From the NCBI RefSeq assembly GCF_001425755.1, contig NZ_LMDH01000001.1, positions 189,619 to 253,618 on the forward strand: a stretch of DNA of 64,000 bases, read 5' to 3'. A program made the position numbers and the translations under genes. Each line of letters opens with the position of its first letter. The stretch's first letter is position 1. A model generated the notes under the pieces. That model was given only the letters and a program-made list of their open reading frames with translations. It was not told where the DNA came from and did not search any database. Below, piece by piece: positions 1 through 8,216 of this stretch. Source of the DNA: Aeromicrobium sp. Root344 (GTDB lineage Bacteria > Actinomycetota > Actinomycetes > Propionibacteriales > Nocardioidaceae).

Positions 1-1
1 G

Positions 2-823
2 CCCACGTCGGGATCCGACGAGTTCACCGGGTTCGCGATCCTCCTCGAGGGCGAACGCGTCGGGACCGTCGCGTTGCGCGGCGAGGACGGGCGCACGGCG
101 TCGATCCGCTGGAACGCCGGCACCGACAACGTCCCGATCGCGGTCAGGGCGCTTCGCCTCGCCCTGGCGTACGCCTTCGACGACCTCGGTATGACGCGGG
201 TCGAGGCGCGGATCCCCCTCGAGCGGCTGGGTGACGTCCGGGCCGCCTCGATCGCGGGCATGCGTCGTGAGGGCGTGCTCCGCGGCGCCGGCGACGATCC
301 GGACCGCGCCCTGCTCGCCCGGATCGTCGACGACCCGGAGCCGCACAGCCGCGACGGGTTCATCGCGATCCTCAACGCCGGGCTGCCGACCAAGCGCGTC
401 ATCAGCCAGGGCCTGCTGCGTGACGAGCGCGGCCGGGTGCTGCTGTGCGAGCTGACCTACAAGCAGGAGTGGGACCTGCCCGGCGGCGTCGTCGAGGTCG
501 GCGAGGCCCCCTCGATCGGCCTCGGGCGTGAGCTCGAGGAGGAGCTGGGCGTCAAGGTCGAGGTGGGCGACCTGATCACGGTCAACTGGCTGCCGGCTTG
601 GCGCGGCTGGGACGACGCCTGCATCTTCCTGTTCGACCTCGGCGTCGTCGACAGCTCGGTGACCGAGGACATGACGTTGCAGGCCACCGAGATCAGGTCG
701 GTGCGCTGGTGCGATCCCGAGGACGTGCGCGCGCACGCCGCCGCAGCCGCGATCGAGCTCCTCGAGGCCGTCGACGCCGGGTCCCTGCCGGCGTACCGCG
801 AAGCCCCCAAGGCTGCGGAGTAG
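2..823 (+). CDS. GNAT acetyltransferase-Nudix hydrolase fusion (5' truncated by window edge)
   Basis: The reading frame is open from base 2 to the stop, so the start lies outside the window; at least 273 residues are present. The first ~90 visible residues look like the C-terminal half of a GNAT acetyltransferase (FAILLEGERVG, then the AYAFDDLGMTRVEARI strand-helix near the acetyl-CoA site). The rest is a Nudix hydrolase with a complete Nudix box, G-x5-E-x7-REL-x-EE-LGV, in the stretch GGVVEVGE through RELEEELGV. Nudix enzymes cleave nucleoside diphosphate-X compounds; the substrate cannot be told from sequence. GNAT-Nudix fusions occur in actinobacteria. The gene ends just before an inverted repeat. 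Domain assignment is firm; biological role unknown. Confidence 0.8.
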   Translation, partial: PTSGSDEFTGFAILLEGERVGTVALRGEDGRTASIRWNAGTDNVPIAVRALRLALAYAFDDLGMTRVEARIPLERLGDVRAASIAGMRREGVLRGAGDDPDRALLARIVDDPEPHSRDGFIAILNAGLPTKRVISQGLLRDERGRVLLCELTYKQEWDLPGGVVEVGEAPSIGLGRELEEELGVKVEVGDLITVNWLPAWRGWDDACIFLFDLGVVDSSVTEDMTLQATEIRSVRWCDPEDVRAHAAAAAIELLEAVDAGSLPAYREAPKAAE

Positions 824-830
824 CTACCCG

Positions 831-889
831 CTGAGCGTGACAACGTGCAGGTTCGCTTGGGCGTGTCGCCGGCATGTCGTCACGCTCAG
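831..889. terminator. 11-bp inverted repeat after the GNAT-Nudix gene
   Basis: CTGAGCGTGAC at 831-841 is the exact reverse complement of GTCACGCTCAG at 879-889, with a 37-base loop. It begins 7 bases past the stop codon. No T-tract follows, so termination (perhaps Rho-assisted) or 3'-end protection is an inference. Confidence 0.4.
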
Positions 890-909
890 AGACGGCACCG
901 GGCATGACA

Positions 910-937
910 AAGGCCCGGGAGCAAGCTCCCGGGCCTT
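910..937. terminator. Bidirectional terminator hairpin between convergent genes
   Basis: A perfect 12-bp stem (AAGGCCCGGGAG pairing with CTCCCGGGCCTT, loop CAAG) sits between the rightward GNAT-Nudix gene and the leftward cold-shock gene. Only a short T run is present on either strand, typical of GC-rich actinobacteria. Confidence 0.65.
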
Positions 938-962
938 CGAACTACTGAACTGAATCAGCGGG

Positions 963-1030
963 GTGAATCAGAGGGGACGGCAAGCCGTCCCCAAGCTCTC
1001 GCGAGCCTGAACCTGAATCAGAGGGGACGG
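963..1030. repeat. Duplicated csp 3' end plus small hairpin
   Basis: The last bases of the cold-shock gene including its stop codon (plus strand TGAATCAGAGGGGACGG at 1014-1030) recur at 964-980 in the 3' untranslated region. Beside the second copy, GGGGACGG (973-980) and CCGTCCCC (985-992) form an 8-bp hairpin with loop CAAG. This looks like a local duplication. Confidence 0.6.
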
Positions 1031-1221
1031 ATGTTCGTCGCCTGCAGGCCCTTCTGGCCCTGCTCGACGTCAAACTCGACCTTCTGGTTCTCGTCCAGCG
1101 AGCGGTAGCCGCTCGTGGCGATCGCGCTGAAGTGCGCGAAAACGTCTTCGCTGCCGTCGTCGGGGGCGATGAATCCAAAGCCCTTGTCAGCGTTGAACCA
1201 CTTGACGGTTCCTGTAGCCAT
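1018..1221 (-). CDS. cspA: Cold-shock protein, CspA family
   Basis: 67-residue single cold-shock domain, the usual family length. It binds single-stranded RNA/DNA and acts as an RNA chaperone. Both nucleic-acid motifs are present: RNP1 (KGFGFI, residues 13-18) and RNP2 (VFAHF, about 27-31). The start MATGTVKWF was chosen because AGAGGAG lies 6 bases upstream and the family always starts this way; a 20-residue upstream extension in the same frame is untranslated leader. The leader is about 100 bases or more, as is common for cold-inducible csp mRNAs, with a candidate TACGAT -10 element near 1361. Paralogues are frequent, so the exact symbol is provisional. Confidence 0.93.
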   Translation of the reverse strand: MATGTVKWFNADKGFGFIAPDDGSEDVFAHFSAIATSGYRSLDENQKVEFDVEQGQKGLQATNIRPL

Positions 1222-1389
1222 GTTGTTTCTCCTCTTTGGCGAGTTGTCGCTCACGCCTTTCGCGAGCGACTGTCGCGACACACATCCAACCTGCGAGAAG
1301 AACTAGCTACCTTGCGGAACTTGATCAGCCGTAGAATCCAACGTCGTGCAACCCCACCATCGTAGCGGGTGAGGGGGCCCGTCCGCATC

Positions 1390-2343
1390 TCACTGCGAAT
1401 CGGCACTCACGACGCCGCCGAACTGGCCGATCGCGCGGGGCTTGCCGCTGCCGGGCGGGATGTAGAGCAGCACCTGGTGGTAGTAGCGCAGCTTGCCCGA
1501 GCTGGAGATCCCCGACGACAGGAACGCCTGCTGCGGAGTGCCCTCGGGCCAGCTGATCGTGAGACCGTCCCTGACCTCGTACGTGTCGAGCCGCAGCAGC
1601 GTCACGAACGCCAGCGCTCCCCCGTCCGTCGTGCGCAGGACGTACTTGACCGGGTCGTTGCCCCACGACTGTGAGAACGTCACGCCCTCGAGCTTGGCGT
1701 TGTTGTCCGCGGTGGTCCGCATCTGCTTGATGAACGAGTCGTCGGCGACCTTGCTCGCATCTGCCGACGCCGGGTCGGCGAGCGTCCTGGCGTACGCCTT
1801 CGCGGCGGCCGAGGCCGACATCGACATACCCACCGCGTCGTCGGGCTTCACCGTCAGGGCGTTCCCACCCTCGCGGCGGATGTCGGGGATCTGCGTGTCA
1901 GCGAGCGTCTCCGGGCTGGCGACCAGGAGCCAGGGCTCGACGGCGGTCTCGCGCTCGAAGATCTGGACCCGGTTGACGGCCGCGGCGTCGTCGTGCACGA
2001 CCGCGAAGAACCACAGCGGGTACTTCCCGAACCGCGGGGTCTGCACGTCGGTGACCTCGAACGCGCCGGTGTCCTGCTTCTGGGTCTTGGCCAGTCGTTG
2101 CGACACCTCGAACGAGCCGGAGTCGATCGCGAGCACGGGCCCGCTCTCGACGATCGACAGCGGCTTGGCGTCGAGCAGCTCGATCGCGGTGTTGCGGACC
2201 TTGCGGTACTCGCTGAACACCGCCGACACCTCAGACGTGCGAGCGGCGGTCTTCTCCAGCGTCAGGTCGCCGCGCTTGTGGGGGACGGCACACGCCGAGA
2301 GCGTCAGCGCGCACGCGAGCGCGAGGAGGGACAGCCGCCTCAC
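1390..2343 (-). CDS. Predicted secreted lipoprotein
   Basis: 317 residues starting with a lipoprotein signal peptide: Arg-Arg, a hydrophobic core, then lipobox LSAC with the lipidated Cys at residue 18. The remainder is a soluble extracytoplasmic domain with no catalytic motif that I recognise. Its GTG start overlaps the stop of the upstream membrane-protein gene by four bases (GTGA), so the two are translationally coupled and probably act together at the cell surface. It resembles uncharacterised actinobacterial lipoproteins of about this length; no function is claimed. Confidence 0.8.
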   Translation of the reverse strand: MRRLSLLALACALTLSACAVPHKRGDLTLEKTAARTSEVSAVFSEYRKVRNTAIELLDAKPLSIVESGPVLAIDSGSFEVSQRLAKTQKQDTGAFEVTDVQTPRFGKYPLWFFAVVHDDAAAVNRVQIFERETAVEPWLLVASPETLADTQIPDIRREGGNALTVKPDDAVGMSMSASAAAKAYARTLADPASADASKVADDSFIKQMRTTADNNAKLEGVTFSQSWGNDPVKYVLRTTDGGALAFVTLLRLDTYEVRDGLTISWPEGTPQQAFLSSGISSSGKLRYYHQVLLYIPPGSGKPRAIGQFGGVVSADSQ

Positions 2344-3518
2344 GTCTCCTCCTCGTCGACGATCTCGAAGTCGCCCAGCTCGTCCTCGCTGACCTCGTGC
2401 TCCACACCGTCCTCGTCGACGAAGACGTAGACGACGCGCTCGTCGGAAGCAGGCTCGGGTTCCGGCTCGGGTTCCGGCTCGGGTTCCGGTTCCGGCTCGG
2501 GTTCCGGCTCCGGCTCGGGTTCCGGCTCCGGTGCAGGTTCCGGCTCGGGCTCCGGCTCCGGCTCCGGCTCCGGTGCAGGCTCCGGCTCCGGCTCCGGTGC
2601 AGGTTCCGGCTCGGGTGCAGGCTCGGGTTCGGGCTCCGGCTCGGGTACGACGACGGGCTCCGGCACCTCGCCGGCGGCGATCTCCGCAGCCGTCAAAACC
2701 CCCGCGACACGAGGCGCGACCCGCTCCGGCTCCGCCGGCTCGACGGGCCCGGCTTCCTCGACGGGTTCGGCCTCGACGACCTCGACGGATTCCTCGACGA
2801 TGTCGTACGCCTCGGCCTCCTCCGCCGACATCTCATGCTCGACGCCCTCCTCGTCGACATAGACGTAGACGACTTCTTCTTCGATGATCGGGCCTTCCTC
2901 GTCGTGTGTGCCCGCGAGCCAGAGACCGGCGTCGCGGCGGAGCCACCAGCTGGCCCACAGCCCCGCGAGCCCGAGCAGCAGCAGCGCCAGGCCCTTGTAG
3001 AACCCACCCTCGATGCCGTAGGCCACGGTGACCTCGACACCCGACAGGTTGGTCGAGCCGACCGAGAGGATCGCGACCGAGACCGTCTCGTCTGGCAGCT
3101 TCGCACTGATGCTGGCGCCACCGAGCCCGGCTGACTGGGTGATCCACCAGTCGAGGGCGGTGGGAGCACCCGGCAGGTTGGGCCTGCCCTTGACCTCGCG
3201 CGTCCTGAGGTCCCAAGGCGTGTGGAACCCGGTGACCTCGAGCCGTTGCGTCTTGCCGACGTAGTTGTCCACGTCGACGCTGTTGGCGAGGCCGACGAAC
3301 ACCGGCTTGCGGACGGGCACCTCGGCGCGGATGTCGACCTTGACGTCGGTCCACGAGATGACCTTGGGCTTGGTGACGATCGCGATGCCGTCGGTGTCGA
3401 TCGGGTGCGGTCCCGTGGTGAACCGGCTGTCCGGGCCCAGCTTGATCATGACCGCGAGCCCGAGGACGGCGATGAGGACGCCGAGCACGCCAAGTGCCCA
3501 GCTCAGCCTCGTCCGCAT
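2340..3518 (-). CDS. Membrane protein with TMEM43-like N-terminus and Glu-Pro repeat tail
   Basis: 392 residues from the ATG, preferred over a GTG two codons upstream because GGGAG lies 7 bases before the ATG. A first membrane helix spans about residues 8-26, an extracytoplasmic domain follows, and a second helix ([19 protein letters not shown]) lies near 170-190. The cytoplasmic tail is acidic and contains two near-identical segments, [16 protein letters not shown] and [16 protein letters not shown], separated by a long run of Glu-Pro/Ala-Pro dipeptides. The outer domain resembles proteins grouped with TMEM43 (weak, from memory). The gene is coupled to the downstream lipoprotein gene. Function unknown. 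Confidence 0.75.
   Translation of the reverse strand: MRTRLSWALGVLGVLIAVLGLAVMIKLGPDSRFTTGPHPIDTDGIAIVTKPKVISWTDVKVDIRAEVPVRKPVFVGLANSVDVDNYVGKTQRLEVTGFHTPWDLRTREVKGRPNLPGAPTALDWWITQSAGLGGASISAKLPDETVSVAILSVGSTNLSGVEVTVAYGIEGGFYKGLALLLLGLAGLWASWWLRRDAGLWLAGTHDEEGPIIEEEVVYVYVDEEGVEHEMSAEEAEAYDIVEESVEVVEAEPVEEAGPVEPAEPERVAPRVAGVLTAAEIAAGEVPEPVVVPEPEPEPEPAPEPEPAPEPEPEPAPEPEPEPEPEPEPAPEPEPEPEPEPEPEPEPEPEPEPEPEPASDERVVYVFVDEDGVEHEVSEDELGDFEIVDEEET
2449..2645. repeat. Glu-Pro dipeptide-encoding tandem repeat
   Basis: About 200 bases of irregular hexamer repeats (GGCTCC/GGTTCC/GGCTCG variants on the plus strand) encode alternating Glu-Pro with occasional Ala-Pro in the minus-strand gene. Proline-rich spacers of this type are stiff and extended. 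Low-complexity DNA like this is prone to length variation. Confidence 0.85.
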
Positions 3519-3622
3519 GTCCACACTCCCTCTAGGGCGCCAACGACTGACGCCGCCGTGAGCCTATCGGGCCACGAGCCCACGCACGGACAGGCTGAGC
3601 GATGCGGCTGGCGCCGCGGCGC

Positions 3623-4528
3623 TCAGAAAAGCGCTGATGCGAGAGCGCGGCGAGCCGTCGCGACCCGCGGATCGGCGGTGCCGACGACCGTGAAGAGGTC
3701 GAGCAGTCTCTGGCGCACGAGCTCGCGGTCATCGCCGGCCGTGCGCTTCACGAGCCCGATCAGCCGGTCGAACGCGTCGTCGACGTGGCCACCACTGACG
3801 TCGAGGTCAGCGACGAGCATCTGGGCCTCGAGGTCGTCGGGTGCATCGGCGGCGGCCTTGCGGGCGGCCTGCAGGTCGACACCCTGCGTACGGGCGAGCA
3901 GCTTGACCCCTGCCAGCCGCTCGGAGATCTCGGAGTCGGCCGGATACTGCTTCTGCAGCTTCTCGTACTCCGCCACGGCGGTGTCGAAGTCACCGGCGGC
4001 GAACGCCTCGTCCGCGGCGGCGAACCGGGGATCCTCGGCCTCCTCCGGCTCGGCGGTCTCGGAAGTCTCACCCATCGGCTGCGCGCGACCGGTGACCCCG
4101 TTCTGGGCAGCGACGTTGACCAGCTCGTCGAAGTAGCGGCGCGCCTCCGCCTCCTCCACGGTGCCCTGGAACAGCGGGACCGGCTGGCCCTTCACGAGCC
4201 CGACGACCAGCGGCACGGCCTGGGCCTGGAGCGCTTGCGCGATCGCCGGGTTGGCGTCGATGTCGACCTGCGCGAGGACGAGCTGTCCGGCGTACTGCGA
4301 GACCAGAGCGCCCAGCATCGCGTTGAAGCTCTCGCTCTGCGGTGACCTCGGGGACCACAGGCTCAGCACGACGACGTAGTCCATCGAGGCCTGGAGTGCC
4401 GCGGTCTGGAAGTTCTGCTCGGTGATGTCGACGACGTACGAGCCACCGCCGGCGGCAGGCTGACCCGGACGGGCCGGCGGCTGCTTCAGCGCGGAGAGGT
4501 CGATGGCGCCGGGGCGCGAGAAGTTCAT
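3623..4528 (-). CDS. Thioredoxin-like TPR protein, YbbN/CnoX family, lacking the CXXC motif
   Basis: 301 residues. An N-terminal thioredoxin fold (about residues 30-135) is followed by an acidic linker and TPR-like helices (FAAADEAFAAGDFDTAVAEYEKL onward), the YbbN/CnoX architecture. The active site expected as WCxxC reads WSPRSP at residues 58-63, so both cysteines are replaced and disulfide exchange is not possible. Family members act as holdases/co-chaperones. The start was taken at MNFSRPG; the longer open frame upstream has the composition of non-coding sequence. A similar gene lies near fadA4 in Mycobacterium tuberculosis, matching the thiolase nearby. Classification firm, chaperone role inferred. 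Confidence 0.85.
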   Translation of the reverse strand: MNFSRPGAIDLSALKQPPARPGQPAAGGGSYVVDITEQNFQTAALQASMDYVVVLSLWSPRSPQSESFNAMLGALVSQYAGQLVLAQVDIDANPAIAQALQAQAVPLVVGLVKGQPVPLFQGTVEEAEARRYFDELVNVAAQNGVTGRAQPMGETSETAEPEEAEDPRFAAADEAFAAGDFDTAVAEYEKLQKQYPADSEISERLAGVKLLARTQGVDLQAARKAAADAPDDLEAQMLVADLDVSGGHVDDAFDRLIGLVKRTAGDDRELVRQRLLDLFTVVGTADPRVATARRALASALF

Positions 4529-4583
4529 GCGCCCAGTGTATGAACTGGCGCGAAGGCGGTGACACGTGACGCCCTGGGCCCGG

Positions 4584-5132
4584 TCAGCTCCCTTCGAGGA
4601 GGCGTTGCTCGATCGTGCGGCCGCGCAGACCCGAGCGCTGTACGACTCGCTGGATGGTGAGGTCACGGGCATCGGGATCGCCGATGTAGCGGATGTGCCG
4701 CAGGCCCTGGGCCTGCGCCGCGGACTCGAAGATGAAGTGGCCGTAGCCGAGCATGCGCCCGAGCAAGGGCTTCTCGACAGTGATGTCCAGGATGCGGGTG
4801 ATCGGCATCGTGGCGATGCGGACCGAGAAGACACCCGTCGCCCTGAAGACCCTCATGTTGGTCACGACGAAGACGTCGCGACGCTCGCGCATCGCGAGAT
4901 AGGCGGCGTGCAGGAGGAGGCCCAGCCCGCCCACGATGAACAGCCAGCCGAGCTGGATCGGTCCGACGAGGGCCAGGATCCACAGCACGGCGGTGCCCAC
5001 GACCTCGGCGATGGGCTTCCAGAACACGATGCCGTGGTGACGCACCAGGTCGATCACGACTTCCCCCTCGTCAGCGAGGAGGTGGCTGTCGATCTCCTGA
5101 TCAGGCAACCGGTCGAGCAGCGCCCGCAGCAT
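4584..5132 (-). CDS. Membrane protein with bacterial PH domain
   Basis: 182 residues. Two membrane helices (about residues 37-75, WILALVGPIQLGWLFIVGG region) follow a short cytoplasmic N-terminus. They precede a bacterial Pleckstrin-like domain of the bPH2 type (RRDVFVVTNMRVFRATGVFS, then ITRILDITVEKPLLGRMLGYG, the signature stretch of this family). The start ATG lies 7 bases after the stop of a tiny membrane-protein gene, suggesting one operon. Such proteins are common in actinobacteria; a membrane-scaffolding role is only a guess. Confidence 0.8.
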   Translation of the reverse strand: MLRALLDRLPDQEIDSHLLADEGEVVIDLVRHHGIVFWKPIAEVVGTAVLWILALVGPIQLGWLFIVGGLGLLLHAAYLAMRERRDVFVVTNMRVFRATGVFSVRIATMPITRILDITVEKPLLGRMLGYGHFIFESAAQAQGLRHIRYIGDPDARDLTIQRVVQRSGLRGRTIEQRLLEGS

Positions 5133-5139
5133 CAGGGAC

Positions 5140-5298
5140 CTAGTTGACGAGCTCGTTGAAGAACACACCGACCTGCTGGAAGGCGTCCATGATGCCGCTG
5201 AACGCGCTGCTCACGAACTCAGCCGCATCGTCGGGGGTCGACAGCAGGTAGTAGATCGCGAAGCCGACGAGCAGCAGGAGGAAGACCTTCTTGAGCAC
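5140..5298 (-). CDS. 52-residue single-span membrane protein
   Basis: A GTG-initiated frame of 52 codons. A basic start (LKK) and a hydrophobic helix (VFLLLLVGFAIYYLL, residues 5-19) precede an amphipathic tail rich in Phe and Ala. It ends 7 bases before the PH-domain gene on the same strand, and the spacing is the main support beyond the clear membrane helix. No obvious Shine-Dalgarno sequence precedes the GTG; the other frames over the same bases are Cys/Ser/Arg-rich and implausible. I do not recognise the family. It could modulate the adjacent membrane protein. Confidence 0.6.
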   Translation of the reverse strand: MLKKVFLLLLVGFAIYYLLSTPDDAAEFVSSAFSGIMDAFQQVGVFFNELVN

Positions 5299-5372
5299 AT
5301 CGCCATTGTGTCGAAGTCCCTCCGCCCAGCCGCGAAGGCGCGCCGGGGACCGGCATTCCGTCGAGAACGGGC

Positions 5373-6335
5373 TCAGACCTGCTCGACGAGCGTGTCGGCC
5401 GCGGCGAACGGATCTGTCTCGCCGGCCAGGACCTGCTCGGCGAGCGTGTCGAGCCGGGCGTCACCCGACAGCCCGGCGAACCTCGACTGCACCTCCGTCA
5501 GGGCGAGTGCCTCGATCTCGCGGCGGAGCCGCGCCAGTCGTCGGCGCGTGAGCTCCCCGGACTCCCCCAGGTGCTTGCGGTGGGCCGCGATCTGCTCCGC
5601 GACCTCGTCGACGCCCTCGCCCTTGGTCGCGACGGTCAGGACGATCGGCGGCTTCCAGGCCCCGTCGGCCCTGTCGGTCATCGCGATGACCGAGCGGAGC
5701 TCTCGCCGCGTCGCCTCCGCCCCGTCACGATCGGCCTTGTTGACGACGAAGAGGTCACCGATCTCGAGGATGCCGGCCTTGGCCGCCTGGATGCCGTCAC
5801 CCATGCCCGGGGCCAGCAGCACGAGCGTGGTGTCGGCGAGCCCAGCGATCTCGACCTCGGACTGCCCCACCCCCACGGTCTCGACCAGCACGACGTCACA
5901 ACCGGCGGCATCCAGCACCCGCAGGGCCTGAGGTGCTGAGGCCGACAGACCGCCGAGGTGACCGCGACTGGCCATCGAGCGGATGTAGACGCCGTCGTCG
6001 GTCGCGTGGTCCTGCATGCGTATGCGGTCCCCGAGCAGCGCGCCGCCGGAGAACGGTGACGACGGGTCGACCGCGAGCACACCGACGCGCTTGCCCTGGC
6101 CGCGCAGCGCGTTGACGAGCGCCGAGGTGGACGTCGACTTGCCGACGCCGGGCGAACCCGTGATGCCGACGATGTGCGCCGAACCCGTGTGCGGCGTCAG
6201 CGCGGCACTGACCTCGCGCAGGGACGGCGAGCGGTCCTCGACCAACGAGATCAGCCGCGCCACGGCCCGTGCCTCGCCGGCTCGTGCGCGTTCCACGAGC
6301 TCGGCGACGGGAATGGCGCGGCTGCCTCGGCTCAC
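5373..6335 (-). CDS. meaB: MeaB, GTPase chaperone of B12-dependent acyl-CoA mutases
   Basis: 320 residues, usual length for MeaB/ArgK. G1 motif GSPGVGKS at residues 60-67, a DPSSPFSGGALLGDRIRM segment with switch residues, ETVGVGQSE (G3 region) and NKAD (G4) are all present. The family gates adenosylcobalamin loading into, and removal of damaged cofactor from, methylmalonyl-CoA or ethylmalonyl-CoA mutase. It starts with GTG 10 bases after the thiolase stop, so it is the second gene of that operon. A mutase of the ethylmalonyl type lies 16 kb away in this window and is its likely partner. Confidence 0.93.
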   Translation of the reverse strand: MSRGSRAIPVAELVERARAGEARAVARLISLVEDRSPSLREVSAALTPHTGSAHIVGITGSPGVGKSTSTSALVNALRGQGKRVGVLAVDPSSPFSGGALLGDRIRMQDHATDDGVYIRSMASRGHLGGLSASAPQALRVLDAAGCDVVLVETVGVGQSEVEIAGLADTTLVLLAPGMGDGIQAAKAGILEIGDLFVVNKADRDGAEATRRELRSVIAMTDRADGAWKPPIVLTVATKGEGVDEVAEQIAAHRKHLGESGELTRRRLARLRREIEALALTEVQSRFAGLSGDARLDTLAEQVLAGETDPFAAADTLVEQV

Positions 6336-6345
6336 CGTCTGGGGA

Positions 6346-7536
6346 CTACTTCTTGGGGACGCGGATGATCAGGGCGTCGCCCTGACCGCCGCCGCCGCAC
6401 AGCGCAGCCGCGCCGATGCCGCCACCACGGCGGCCCAGCTCGAGGGCGAGGTGCAGGACGATGCGGGCGCCGCTGGCACCGATCGGGTGACCCAGCGAGA
6501 TGGCGCCGCCGTTGACGTTGACCTTGTCCTCGGAGACTCCCATGGCGCGGGTGCTCTCGATGCCGACCGCGGCGAACGCCTCGTTGAGCTCGAACAGGTC
6601 GATGTCGCTGACCTCGATGCCCTCCTTGGCGGCGGCCTTGGCGATGGCGTTGGCCGGCTGCAGCTGCAGGCTCGAGTCAGGTCCGGCGACGACGCCGGCG
6701 GCACCGATCTCGGCGATCCACGACAGCCCGAGCTCCTCGGCCTTGGCCTTGCTCATGACGACCACCGCGGCGGCACCGTCGGAGATCTGGCTGGCGGAGC
6801 CGGCCGTGATCGTGCCGTCCTTGCTGAACGCAGGGCGCAGCTTGCCGAGCGACTCGACCGTCGTGTCGCCACGGACGCCCTCGTCGGCACTGATGACGAT
6901 CGGATCGCCCTTGCGCTGCGGGATCTCGACCGGAACGATCTCGTCGTCGAACACACCGTTCTTCTGCGCCGTGGCGGCGAGCTGGTGCGAGCGCGCGCTG
7001 AACGCGTCCTGCTCCTCACGGCTCAGCTTCGTGCCGTCGGCGTTGATCTGCTCGGTGAGGCCGCCCATCGCCTGGTCGGTCAGCGCGTCCCACAGTCCGT
7101 CGTACGCCATGTGGTCGGTGAGCTTGGTGTCGCCGTACTTGGTGCCCTCGCGTGAGCCGAGCAGCATGTGCGGCGCCTGCGTCATCGACTCCTGGCCGCC
7201 GGCGACGATGATCTCGTGCTCGCCGGCGCGGATCAGCTGGTCAGCCAGCGCGATCGCGTTGATGCCCGACAGGCACACCTTGTTGATGGTGATCGACGGC
7301 GTCGTGAGCGGGATGCCGCCCTTGAACGCAGCCTGACGAGCCGGGACCTGACCGGCTCCGGCGCCGAGGACCTGGCCCATGATCACGTAGTCGACCTGCT
7401 CGCCGGTCACGCCGGCCTTCTCCAGGGCGCCCTTGATGGCCAGACCACCGAGGTCCGAGCCCGACAAGGTCTTGAGGCCACCGAGGAGGCGGCCGATCGG
7501 GGTGCGCGCACCGGCGACGATCACGGACTGGGTCAT
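6346..7536 (-). CDS. Acetyl-CoA C-acetyltransferase (thiolase)
   Basis: 396 residues, full length. Nucleophile Cys88 lies in NKVCLSG, the catalytic His in [10 protein letters not shown] (about 350) and the second Cys in CGGGGQG (about 380). It condenses two acetyl-CoA to acetoacetyl-CoA, or runs in reverse. The equivalent actinobacterial locus (fadA4 in M. tuberculosis) also sits beside methylmalonyl-CoA epimerase. Here it heads an operon with meaB and is divergent from the epimerase. A well-placed AAGGAG precedes the ATG. A -10-like TAAAGT (minus strand, 7584-7589) overlaps a palindrome shared with ccr and ecm, suggesting repression as part of an ethylmalonyl-CoA regulon. In context it would supply the first step of that pathway. 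Confidence 0.93.
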   Translation of the reverse strand: MTQSVIVAGARTPIGRLLGGLKTLSGSDLGGLAIKGALEKAGVTGEQVDYVIMGQVLGAGAGQVPARQAAFKGGIPLTTPSITINKVCLSGINAIALADQLIRAGEHEIIVAGGQESMTQAPHMLLGSREGTKYGDTKLTDHMAYDGLWDALTDQAMGGLTEQINADGTKLSREEQDAFSARSHQLAATAQKNGVFDDEIVPVEIPQRKGDPIVISADEGVRGDTTVESLGKLRPAFSKDGTITAGSASQISDGAAAVVVMSKAKAEELGLSWIAEIGAAGVVAGPDSSLQLQPANAIAKAAAKEGIEVSDIDLFELNEAFAAVGIESTRAMGVSEDKVNVNGGAISLGHPIGASGARIVLHLALELGRRGGGIGAAALCGGGGQGDALIIRVPKK

Positions 7537-7552
7537 GGGTTGCTCCTTCGCA

Positions 7553-7581
7553 AGATCACGTCTTCGAAAAGACCGTGATCT
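7553..7581. promoter_or_regulatory. Inverted repeat in the thiolase leader
   Basis: AGATCACG (7553-7560) and CGTGATCT (7574-7581) are exact inverted copies around a 13-base centre containing TTCGAA. It would lie near or just downstream of the predicted thiolase transcription start. It could be an operator for a dimeric repressor or an mRNA hairpin. Confidence 0.4.
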
Positions 7582-7584
7582 CCA

Positions 7585-7602
7585 CTTTACTCAGAGGTAA
7601 CG
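7585..7602. promoter_or_regulatory. GTTAC-N6-GTAAC-type operator, thiolase/epimerase promoter region
   Basis: Reads CTTTAC-TCAGAG-GTAACG. Half-sites TTAC and GTAA are separated by 6 bases, as in the ecm and ccr promoters. It overlaps the predicted thiolase -10 element TAAAGT on the minus strand. Proposed operator; the regulator is unknown. Confidence 0.5.
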
Positions 7603-7654
7603 TCGGTATGCCGTTCTGTGCGATGGATCACGCCGCACTGCGGTCCCGGTGCCA

Positions 7655-7660
7655 TACCCT
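7655..7660 (+). promoter_or_regulatory. Leaderless -10 element of the epimerase gene
   Basis: TACCCT (TANNNT) ends 7 bases before the ATG, so transcription should start at or next to the initiation codon. No Shine-Dalgarno sequence is present. Confidence 0.55.
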
Positions 7661-7667
7661 CGTGTCC

Positions 7668-8114
7668 ATGCCCGACAGCCCCCTCGTCCCCGACCACCTC
7701 CTCCTCGCGATCGACCACGTCGGTATCGCGGTCCCCGACCTCGACGACGCCCTGGAGTTCTACGCCTCGACGTTCGGCCTGCACGCGGTGCACGAGGAGA
7801 TCAACGAGGAGCAGGGCGTGCGCGAGGCGATGCTCGCCGTCGGCGACTCCGACCAGCGCATCCAGCTCCTCGCCCCGCTCAGCGACGAGTCCACGATCGC
7901 CAAGTTCCTCGCCCGCAACGGGCAGGGCATCCAGCAGCTCGCCTACCGCGTCGCCGACATCGAGGCCGTCTCGGCGATCCTCCGGGAGCGCGGCGTCCGG
8001 CTGCTCTACGACAACCCCAAGCGCGGCACGTCCGACTCGCGGGTCAACTTCGTGCACCCGAAGGATGCTGGCGGCGTGCTGGTGGAGCTCGTCGAGCCCG
8101 CGGCATCGCACTGA
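7668..8114 (+). CDS. mce: Methylmalonyl-CoA/ethylmalonyl-CoA epimerase
   Basis: 148 residues, a vicinal-oxygen-chelate protein of the epimerase family. Metal ligands fit the family: His in IDHVGIAV near the N-terminus, Gln in IQQLAYRV in the middle, Glu in LVELVEP at the end, together with the signature HPKDAGGVLVEL. It interconverts (2R)- and (2S)-methylmalonyl-CoA, and family members also act on ethylmalonyl-CoA. The ATG was chosen over a longer frame because the protein then begins at the usual point and TACCCT sits 7 bases upstream, making a leaderless mRNA. Note that the symbol mce for the epimerase is unrelated to the mce operon further on. Confidence 0.92.
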   Translation: MPDSPLVPDHLLLAIDHVGIAVPDLDDALEFYASTFGLHAVHEEINEEQGVREAMLAVGDSDQRIQLLAPLSDESTIAKFLARNGQGIQQLAYRVADIEAVSAILRERGVRLLYDNPKRGTSDSRVNFVHPKDAGGVLVELVEPAASH

Positions 8115-8157
8115 ATCCACTGAGTTCGGGATCACAGCCCGAAGCCGTAGCCGCGGA

Positions 8158-8175
8158 AGTTAACGCTTAGTAACA
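8158..8175. promoter_or_regulatory. GTTAC-N6-GTAAC-type operator at the ccr promoter
   Basis: Reads AGTTAA-CGCTTA-GTAACA. It overlaps a -10-like TAACAT at 8171-8176 that points toward ccr. Same half-site spacing as the sites at the thiolase and ecm promoters. Confidence 0.5.
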
Positions 8176-8216
8176 TCACGGAAACACGCGCGCCCCCGAA
8201 CCGAAGGATCCATGAC

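Noticed and set aside
2397..3134. Plus-strand ORF with Leu-Gly-Phe-Arg repeats
   Set aside because: Antisense reading of the Glu-Pro repeat.
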